From Actinoallomurus spadix (lineage in GTDB: Bacteria > Actinomycetota > Actinomycetes > Streptosporangiales > Streptosporangiaceae), in the NCBI RefSeq assembly GCF_024055725.1, contig NZ_JAMXMX010000003.1, positions 186,001-250,000 on the forward strand: a DNA stretch of 64,000 nt. Direction: 5' to 3'. Positions 58,601 through 64,000 of this stretch are shown piece after piece. Positions within the stretch are counted from its first letter, which is position 1. Every line of letters starts with the position of its first letter. The notes beneath the pieces were generated by a model. The model made no database searches. It was not told the DNA's origin and saw nothing but the letters and a program-made list of their open reading frames with translations. A program made the position numbers and the translations under genes.

Positions 58601-59189
58601 CGAGGTCGCCGCGTCGGTCCGCCGGCGCCTGAACATCCCCGAGGGGAAGACCGTCGTGCTGTACGCCCCGACGTGGCGCGACGATTACCACATCGCGGCC
58701 GGCAAGCGCGGATTCTCCCTGCAGCTCGACATCGAACGGGCCCGCGCCGCCCTCTCGGAGGACCACGTCCTGCTCGTCCGGACGCACTACCTGATCAGCG
58801 ACCGGACGTGGTCCCAGATGGACGACTTCGTGATCGACGTGTCGTCCTACCCGGACATCACGGACCTGTACCTGGTGGCCGACGTCCTCATCACCGACTA
58901 CTCCTCGGCGATGTTCGACTTCGCCGGCACCGGCAAGCCCATCCTCTACTTCACCTACGACCTGGAGCGGTACCGCGACCACGTCCGCGGGTTCTACTTC
59001 GACCTCGCGGCCGAGGCCCCCGGGCCGCTGCTGCAGACCTCCGACGAGGTGATCGAGGCCCTGTTCAACCTGCCCTCCGTGCACCAGCGGTACGCCGACG
59101 CCTACGACGCCTGGGTCCAGAAGTTCTGCCCGTGGGACGACGGCCACGCCGCCGCCCGCGTCATCGAGCACGTCATCGAGCGTTCCTGA
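55689..59189 (+). CDS. Bifunctional GT2 / CDP-glycerol glycerophosphotransferase-like wall polymer synthase
   Basis: 1166 residues. Residues 1-330 form a GT-A glycosyltransferase family 2 domain: VVVPFYNVEPYIEACLESL, the nucleotide-sugar motif AFVDSDD (about 88-94) and FPGMLYEDSPVMVRAHV. Residues 380-770 are beta-rich linker modules. Residues 800-1160 match the CDP-glycerol glycerophosphotransferase fold of teichoic-acid polymerases: TWHGTPLKKLAYDL, YPRNDLL, VLYAPTWRDD and VADVLITDYSSAMFDF. It probably builds and decorates a polyol-phosphate wall polymer. No signal peptide is present; it acts on the inner membrane face. The start GTG 55689 has AGAGG upstream. Confidence 0.9.
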   Translation: MSPKLSVVVPFYNVEPYIEACLESLARQTMRDLEVIMVDDGSLDDSTVIAKAFSVRDPRFKLVQQENQGLGPARNTGTAHATGEYIAFVDSDDIVARSAYELLVGSLDETGSDLAAGNVMRFNSGRVWQGWAHAEPFRKTKQKTHVTSQTNLMQDRMVWNKVFRRSFWDAKDLRFPGMLYEDSPVMVRAHVLASSVDVLSPHVYYWRQRDSGELSITQRKAELANLEDRMRSVQQVHDFLREQAPQLKAIYDGYALEVDLRVLVEALLTAPEGDQKRILELGQEFLRDVDPAILDDLKVSHRLGYHLLGRGMLPQLIEVLKFDRTEKWRMEVVRRGRLRPHYYAKYPFFEDPSLNLPANLYDIGEELELQAGIDDVTHQDGRLRIEGHAYIRHLPMTQDSRLSVWLEHTRSKRKVDLSVTRVRRPDVTADSGQGAVSYDDSGFRVDIPLNDLRIDSSWKAADWRVHVAVKTGGLRRTGTITKQAPGRATWTPLIEVGDGARVQVTHPSADPIVIRVKRPAVIVTGLRLDGDTAELTGWIDGTPETCELRLTRRQGVRAIDLPARTEPAAPAGGTSFTARIPLEQLAEDIDLVDRVVNVAQVGEGVQWDLSLLVDGKARKLAMNDDVEAVRYAFGGREVTVTRTRYGNLTAVERSTRPVVDRTEWLPDGRLRLSGTSAERPAALILRHRRVSHEHRFPLSWNGDRFTVEFTPGKIAKLAGELPLASGNWAFLVTSSTGDLPVVIDRLRLADLTTPHVIGSHEFRLASYQTDALQLKVRAALGDDERGRYAQRIIQERDYPAFRQEPLRDLVVFDCYEGAQYSCSPRAVYEELERRGAPFEYVWVTKDGQFEVPGSARSVLVGSREHYRALAQARFVFGNYGQFPWFDKREGQVYVQTWHGTPLKKLAYDLKEMPYQRTETLDWMEREVPRWDVLLSPNPFTTPIMRRAFGYEGEILESGYPRNDLLKSPRRDEVAASVRRRLNIPEGKTVVLYAPTWRDDYHIAAGKRGFSLQLDIERARAALSEDHVLLVRTHYLISDRTWSQMDDFVIDVSSYPDITDLYLVADVLITDYSSAMFDFAGTGKPILYFTYDLERYRDHVRGFYFDLAAEAPGPLLQTSDEVIEALFNLPSVHQRYADAYDAWVQKFCPWDDGHAAARVIEHVIERS

Positions 59190-59240
59190 ACGCCGCCGGC
59201 CCGGCGCCCGCCCACCGCGCGCGCCGGGCCGGATCCCGCC

Positions 59241-60170
59241 TCAGGACTCCGCTCTGACCACGTCGAGGGCGTGCGCGAGGTCCGCCGGGTAGGGGCTCTC
59301 GAACTCCACCCAGTGGCCCTGTGCGGGGTGTTCGAAGCCGAGGCGGACCGCGTGCAGCCACTGGCGGGTGAGGCCGAGCCGGGCGGCGAGCGTCGGATCG
59401 GCGCCGTACAGGAAGTCTCCGGCGCACGGGTGGCGTACGGCGGACATGTGCACGCGGATCTGGTGGGTACGCCCGGTCTCGAGCTTGATGTCAAGCAGGC
59501 TCGCGGCCCGGAACGCCTCGATCGTGTCGTAGTGGGTGACCGAGGGACGGCCCCCCGCCACCACGGCGAACCGGCCGTCACCGGAGGGGTGCCGGTCGAT
59601 CGGCGCGTCGATCGTGCCGCGCAGCGGATCGGGATGGCCCTGAACCAGCGCGTGGTACCGCTTGTCGACGGTCCGCTCCTTGAACGCGCGCTTCAGGCGG
59701 GAGTAGGCGACCTCGCTCTTGGCGACGACCATCGCCCCGGTGGTGTTGGCGTCGAGACGGTGGACGATGCCCTGGCGCTCGGCGGCGCCGCTGGTGGCCA
59801 CCGTGTGCCCGGCGCCGAGGAGGCCGCCCAGCACGGTGGGCCCCGTCCAGCCGGTCGTGGGGTGGGCGGCGACGCCGATCGGCTTGCTGACCACGACGAT
59901 GTCGGCGTCCTCGTACAGGATGGTCATGCCCGGGACCGGCTCGGGCTCGGGCATCGGCGCGGACGGCGGCGCGGGCAGCGTCACCTCGAGCCAGGTGCCG
60001 GCCTGCATTCGGTCGGACTTGGCGGCGGTCCGGCCGTCGACCAGGACGTCACCGGCCGCGATGACCTCGGCCGCGCGGGTACGTGACAGGCCGAACAACC
60101 GGGCGAGGGCGGCGTCGAGCCGCTCCCCCTCCAGACCGTCGGGCACGGGCAGGCTGCGGTGCTCGCCCAT
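59241..60170 (-). CDS. RluA-family pseudouridine synthase
   Basis: 309 residues: an N-terminal S4 RNA-binding domain (about 15-65) and the catalytic domain with [18 protein letters not shown], whose Asp is the nucleophile. It isomerises uridines in rRNA or tRNA. The start ATG 60170 shares one base with the lspA stop (TGATG). The lspA-rluA order is conserved in actinomycetes. Confidence 0.94.
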   Translation of the reverse strand: MGEHRSLPVPDGLEGERLDAALARLFGLSRTRAAEVIAAGDVLVDGRTAAKSDRMQAGTWLEVTLPAPPSAPMPEPEPVPGMTILYEDADIVVVSKPIGVAAHPTTGWTGPTVLGGLLGAGHTVATSGAAERQGIVHRLDANTTGAMVVAKSEVAYSRLKRAFKERTVDKRYHALVQGHPDPLRGTIDAPIDRHPSGDGRFAVVAGGRPSVTHYDTIEAFRAASLLDIKLETGRTHQIRVHMSAVRHPCAGDFLYGADPTLAARLGLTRQWLHAVRLGFEHPAQGHWVEFESPYPADLAHALDVVRAES

Positions 60171-60961
60171 CAGTGCTTCGCATCCGGGACGGACGATCCC
60201 TCGCCGGCCGGACCGCCGCCGTCCGGCGTACCGCCGGCCTCAGGGGGCGGCCCGTCCTTGGGACGCGGACCGTCCTCGGCCGCCGGCCCGCCCGTGGCGG
60301 CCGGCCTCCCCCCGGGAGCGGGCTCAGCCGCGGAGGCGGGCCCGTCCTCGGTGGCCGTCCCGTCCTCGGTCGCCGTGCCGCCTCCGGCGCCGGATGCGGC
60401 CGGGGCGGCGGACTCGCTCCCGGGCCGGGCGGCGTCCTCCTTGCCGTCCCCGTCGCGGTAGACGGTGCCGTCCACCTGCAGTCCGCGGGAGGCCAGCACC
60501 ACGGCCAGTGCCCCCCCGCAGACGATCGCCGAGTCGGCCAGGTTGAACACGGGCCAGTGCGGCAGCTCGATCCAGTCCACGACGTGGCCGCGCAGCGGCC
60601 CGGGTGACCGCAGCATCCGATCGGCGAGGTTGCCCAGCGCCCCGCCGAGCAGGAGGCCGAGGGTGATGGCCCAGGGCAGGCTGCGCAGCCGCCGGGCGTA
60701 CCGCAGGATCGCCACGACCACCCCGGTGGCGATCACGGTGAAGACGTAGGTCATGCCGTTGCCGATGTTGAAGGCCGCGCCGCTGTTCCGGATCACCCGC
60801 AGGGTCAGCAGCCCGCCGAGCAGCTTGATCGGCGCGTGGTCCTGCAGGAGCGCCACGACGATGACCTTGCTGATCATGTCGATGGCGAGGGCGGCCGCCG
60901 CGACGGCGACGAGCACGCTGACGCGCCGCGGCGGCGCCGCGGCTTCTTCTTCTGGGTTCAT
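60170..60961 (-). CDS. lspA: Signal peptidase II with long C-terminal tail
   Basis: 263 residues from ATG 60961; the frame continues to 61069 but runs into the neighbouring gene. Four membrane helices (about 15-160) and the catalytic aspartates Asp114 (GNLADRM) and Asp143 (VFNLADSAI) are present. It cleaves the signal peptide from lipoproteins after Lgt has acted. Residues 171-263 form a Pro/Ala/Gly/Glu-rich tail with [20 protein letters not shown] repeats, absent from ordinary LspA (about 160-200 residues). The lgt product in this window has a similar extra tail. Confidence 0.93.
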   Translation of the reverse strand: MNPEEEAAAPPRRVSVLVAVAAAALAIDMISKVIVVALLQDHAPIKLLGGLLTLRVIRNSGAAFNIGNGMTYVFTVIATGVVVAILRYARRLRSLPWAITLGLLLGGALGNLADRMLRSPGPLRGHVVDWIELPHWPVFNLADSAIVCGGALAVVLASRGLQVDGTVYRDGDGKEDAARPGSESAAPAASGAGGGTATEDGTATEDGPASAAEPAPGGRPAATGGPAAEDGPRPKDGPPPEAGGTPDGGGPAGEGSSVPDAKH

Positions 60962-60969
60962 GGCGTCGC

Positions 60970-61479
60970 TCAGCGACGCTCCTCGCGCTGTTTGCATCTC
61001 ACACATAGGGTCGCACGCGGAAAAGCCTGCAAGCGCGCCTTGCCGATCGCCTGCCCGCAGGACTCGCACACACCATACGTGCCCTGGTCGATCCGGACGA
61101 TCGCGCGTTCGTTCTGGGCGAGCAGGTCACGGGCGTTGTAGGTGAGCGCCATCGCCTGTTCCCGCTCGAACGTCTTCGCCCCCGCGTCCGCCTGATCGTC
61201 ACCCGCGCCCTCGGCGGCATCATGGATACGCTCGGCGATCTGCGACTCGGCCGTCGCGATCTCGGCCGTCAACTCCCCCATCTCCGTCTGCAACCGATCG
61301 CGGACCTCGGACAGCTCGGTGCTGGTCCACAGGTCCTCCCCCTCGCGGACCGGAAGCCGTTCCGCGGTGGCCGTGGAGATCCTCTGGGCCTTGGCGGACC
61401 GGCGTCGCGTCCCGGTGCGCGGTGTAAGGGGCGCCTCGGCTGTGCGATTCTTATCTTCCGCACCAGTGGTACCGTCCAT
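60970..61479 (-). CDS. TraR/DksA-family zinc-finger protein
   Basis: 169 residues. A disordered basic start, a coiled coil (about 65-120) and a C4 zinc finger, Cys138 and Cys141 then Cys159 and Cys162, in the DksA arrangement. The DxxDxA tip of true DksA is not evident. It may bind the RNA-polymerase secondary channel. It is the first gene of the dksA-like-lspA-rluA unit. The start is ATG 61479; the usual neighbours are present on both sides. Confidence 0.88.
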   Translation of the reverse strand: MDGTTGAEDKNRTAEAPLTPRTGTRRRSAKAQRISTATAERLPVREGEDLWTSTELSEVRDRLQTEMGELTAEIATAESQIAERIHDAAEGAGDDQADAGAKTFEREQAMALTYNARDLLAQNERAIVRIDQGTYGVCESCGQAIGKARLQAFPRATLCVRCKQREERR

Positions 61480-61749
61480 GTGGGCCCCCTCGCGCTGATC
61501 TTGTTTTCCGGCAGTGCGGGCAGCATAGGTCGCGGTTCGCCGGACGGCAAATGACCAGCGGTTGTCACACTCCGCATATCACCCATTACACCCTCGGAGC
61601 GTCGTTCGGCCCTGGCGTGTCATTACCCGCGCTTGACCTCGCCGGGTCGTCCGCAACCCCCTCCTGCCCGCCTCCGCTCCGTATTCGGGAAGAAGACACC
61701 CGCCTCCGTGCGTTATCGTCGCTATCGGCAAGGCGTTGATGGGGACACC

Positions 61750-61982
61750 TGCCGCCGTACGCAGTCATGAGCGACCCGGAGACGGTGCGAGTCCGGGGGC
61801 GAGCGCGGTGGTCTGATCACCCCTGAGCCGCCGGCAGAACGGCCCCACGGCCAAGTAGACCCGGCAGCCGACCGTAATGAGCGGGTCGTTCCCCCATCCC
61901 CGGAGCGGCCAAGGAGGGTGGTACCGCGGGGCTCGCCGCCTCGTCCCTCCGGTCCACGTGCTGATTTCGTGAACGCCGGAGG
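61750..61982 (+). promoter_or_regulatory. Translational T-box riboswitch of ileS
   Basis: The exact T-box sequence AGGGTGGTACCGCG stands at 61915-61928, with the tRNA-end binding TGGT at 61919-61922. An Ile specifier ATC is likely at 61816-61818. GGAGGG (61913-61918) can pair with CCCTCC (61945-61950) as the antisequestrator. Without tRNA, CCTCCGG (61946-61952) pairs exactly with the Shine-Dalgarno CCGGAGG (61976-61982) and closes ileS. There is no terminator; this is the translational, actinobacterial type, in which uncharged tRNA-Ile opens the RBS. The exact 5' end is uncertain. Confidence 0.9.
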
Positions 61983-61991
61983 TGCACCCGA

Positions 61992-64000
61992 ATGCCCGAC
62001 GAGCCGCAGGTCACGCCCGAGAGCGGGCGCGGCAGGCTGCGTACCCTTCCCGCGCAGGTCGACCTTCCCGCCCTGGAGCGCGAGGTCCTTGCCCGGTGGC
62101 GGCAGGGCAAGGTCTTCCAGCGGTCCCTGGAACAGACCGAGACCGGCCCGCAGTGGGTCTTCTACGAAGGACCGCCGACCGCGAACGGCATGCCCGGCGT
62201 GCACCACGTCGAGGCACGCGTGTTCAAGGACCTGTTCCCGCGCTTCAAGACGATGAAGGGCTACAGCGTCCGCCGCAAGGCCGGCTGGGACTGCCACGGC
62301 CTGCCCGTCGAGGTGGCCGTGGAGAAAGAGCTCGGCATCTCCGGCAAGCGCGACATCGAGTCGTACGGCGTCGCGGAGTTCAACGCCCGCTGCCGCGAGT
62401 CCGTGCTACGCCACGTCGACGCCTTCGAGGCGATGACCGAGCGCATGGGCTACTGGGTCGACCTCGCCCAGGCGTACCGCACGATGGACCCCGAATACGT
62501 CGAGGCGGTCTGGTGGTCCCTCAAGACCGTCTTCGACAAGGGCCTGCTCGTCCGCGACCACCGCATCAGCCCGTACTGCCCGCGCTGTGGCACCCCGCTG
62601 TCCGACCACGAGCTGGGCCAGCCGGGCGGGTACGAAACGGTCACCGACCCGTCGGTCACGGTGCGGTTCCCGATCACCGAGGGGCCGCTCGAGGGCGCCG
62701 ACCTCCTCATCTGGACCACGACCCCCTGGACGCTGGTGTCCAACACCGCCGTCGCCGTGCACCCGGACGTGACGTACGTCGTCGCCGCCCGGTCCGGCGA
62801 GCCGGGCCGTGTCGTGGTCGCCGAGCCGCTGTTCGCCCGCGTCCTCGGCGAGGGCTGGCACATCCTGTCCCGCCTCCAGGGCTCCGAGCTCGTCGGCACG
62901 CCGTACCGCCGCCCGTTCGACCTCGTCGAGATCCCGAACGCGCACCGGGTGCTGGGCGCCGAGTTCGTCACCACCGAGGACGGCACCGGCCTCGTGCACA
63001 TGGCCCCCGCGTTCGGCGCCGACGACTTCGCGACCTGCCGGGCGGCCGGCATGCCCATCGTCAACCCCGTCAACCCGGACGGCCGGTTCGACCTGCCGGT
63101 GCCGCTCGTCGGCGGCACGTTCTTCAAGGACGCCGACGCGCGCCTCGTCGAGGACCTGCGCGAGCGCGGCCTGCTCTTCCGCGTCGAACGGTACGAGCAC
63201 AGCTACCCGCACTGCTGGCGGTGCCACACGCCGCTGCTGTACTACGCGCTGCCCGCCTGGTACATCAAGACCACCGCGATCAAGGACCGGCTCCTCGCGG
63301 AGAACGAGCGCACCAACTGGTTCCCGGCCACGATCAAGGAGGGCCGGTACGGCGAGTGGCTGCGGAACAACGTCGACTGGTCCCTGTCGCGCAGCCGCTA
63401 CTGGGGCACCCCGCTGCCGATCTGGCTGTGCGAGGACGACCACGCGGCCTGCGTCGGCTCCCTCAAGGAACTCGGTGAGCTCGCCGGGCAGGACCTCAGC
63501 GCGCTCGACCCGCACCGCCCGTACGTCGACGACGTCACCTTCGCCTGCCCCGAGTGCGGCAAGGAGGCCCGCCGCGTCCCGGACGTCATCGACGCCTGGT
63601 ACGACTCCGGGTCCATGCCGTTCGCCCAGTGGGGCGCGCCGCACCGGCGCAAGGAGATCTTCGAGGCGTCCTACCCGGCGCAGTACATCTGCGAGGCCAT
63701 CGACCAGACCCGCGGCTGGTTCTACTCGCTGATGGCCGTCGGCGCGCTCGTCTTCGACCGCTCGTCGTACGAGAACGTCGTCTGCCTCGGCCACATCCTC
63801 GCCGAGGACGGCCGGAAGATGAGCAAGCACCTCGGCAACGTCCTCGAGCCGATCCCGCTCATGGACAAGCACGGCGCCGACGCACTGCGCTGGTACATGG
63901 CCGCCGCCGGCCAGCCGTGGGCGGCCCGCCGGGTCGGGGACGCGGCACTCGAGGAGATCGTCCGCAAGATCCTCCTCACCTACTGGAACACCGCGTCGTT
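61992..64000 (+). CDS. ileS: Isoleucyl-tRNA synthetase, 5' part
   Basis: The first 669 codons are visible and the gene runs off the right edge. The HIGH-type motif is PPTANGMPGVHH (61-72), the KMSKS-type motif is DGRKMSKHLGN (about 605-615), and WTTTPWTL starts the editing domain. ATG 61992 lies 9 nt after the Shine-Dalgarno that the T-box controls. It charges tRNA-Ile. Confidence 0.96.
   Translation, partial: MPDEPQVTPESGRGRLRTLPAQVDLPALEREVLARWRQGKVFQRSLEQTETGPQWVFYEGPPTANGMPGVHHVEARVFKDLFPRFKTMKGYSVRRKAGWDCHGLPVEVAVEKELGISGKRDIESYGVAEFNARCRESVLRHVDAFEAMTERMGYWVDLAQAYRTMDPEYVEAVWWSLKTVFDKGLLVRDHRISPYCPRCGTPLSDHELGQPGGYETVTDPSVTVRFPITEGPLEGADLLIWTTTPWTLVSNTAVAVHPDVTYVVAARSGEPGRVVVAEPLFARVLGEGWHILSRLQGSELVGTPYRRPFDLVEIPNAHRVLGAEFVTTEDGTGLVHMAPAFGADDFATCRAAGMPIVNPVNPDGRFDLPVPLVGGTFFKDADARLVEDLRERGLLFRVERYEHSYPHCWRCHTPLLYYALPAWYIKTTAIKDRLLAENERTNWFPATIKEGRYGEWLRNNVDWSLSRSRYWGTPLPIWLCEDDHAACVGSLKELGELAGQDLSALDPHRPYVDDVTFACPECGKEARRVPDVIDAWYDSGSMPFAQWGAPHRRKEIFEASYPAQYICEAIDQTRGWFYSLMAVGALVFDRSSYENVVCLGHILAEDGRKMSKHLGNVLEPIPLMDKHGADALRWYMAAAGQPWAARRVGDAALEEIVRKILLTYWNTAS

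Overview
The window is very GC-rich (roughly 70-75 % by eye), nearly every third codon position is G or C, and GTG starts and leaderless genes are common. The conserved gene order is that of a filamentous actinomycete. The TIGR02234 and TIGR03085 families, PriA, the TraR/DksA-lspA-rluA-ileS block and the CDP-glycerol polymerase-like glycosyltransferase all fit Streptosporangiales, perhaps Thermomonosporaceae (Actinomadura-like); the genus is an inference. No rRNA, tRNA, phage, insertion sequence or CRISPR array was seen.

Backbone. The ancestral order (known from Streptomyces and relatives) is hisD-hisC-hisB-hisH-x-priA-ridA-hisF-hisI-trpE-TIGR02234-trpC-trpB-trpA-lgt, followed further on by dnaE and rluA-lspA-dksA-ileS. 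Here the left end (0.7-11.4 kb, minus strand) holds two paralogous membrane-anchored proteins, lgt, a DsbA-like/DoxX-like redox pair, trpA, trpB, trpC, a DUF2752 protein, an odd OmpR-type regulator, the Trp-associated membrane protein and hisI. The rest of the his operon is at 28.2-34.0 kb. No trpE is present where it is expected. TrpF activity is presumably supplied by PriA.

Accessory block 1 (11.4-28.2 kb) separates hisI from hisF. It holds a divergent MFS/PadR pair in which both genes have lost their 5' ends at one junction, a cold-shock gene with a terminator-like leader hairpin, an asymmetric heterodimeric ABC exporter, a TIGR03085 protein, an MFS exporter with a divergent double-domain Lrp regulator, a HEAT-like protein, a flavin monooxygenase/TetR pair with two perfect operators, a glutamine synthetase-like enzyme, and a sugar porter with a glucose-dehydrogenase-like enzyme.

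Block 2 (34.1-43.4 kb) holds a small membrane protein, a LON-domain protein, YbaK, DUF2567, DUF6882, GPP34, TetR/SDR/tautomerase, a NarL-type two-component system and a covalent-flavin oxidase. dnaE follows (43.4-46.9 kb).

Block 3 (47.3-59.2 kb) holds an amino-acid permease, chorismate mutase preceded by what looks like an aromatic-amino-acid attenuator (leader peptide plus terminator), an ECF sigma/AraC pair, azlCD, dhaKL with a divergent IclR regulator, and a 1166-residue teichoic-acid-type glycosyltransferase. The window ends with rluA, lspA, a DksA-like gene and the start of ileS behind a translational T-box riboswitch.

The most interesting new signals are the Tyr/Phe leader-peptide attenuator before chorismate mutase (49.16-49.28 kb), the terminator hairpin inside the cold-shock leader (13.3 kb), the double truncation at 12.55 kb, the split his-trp cluster without trpE, and a set of TANNNT-N6/7-start leaderless promoters.
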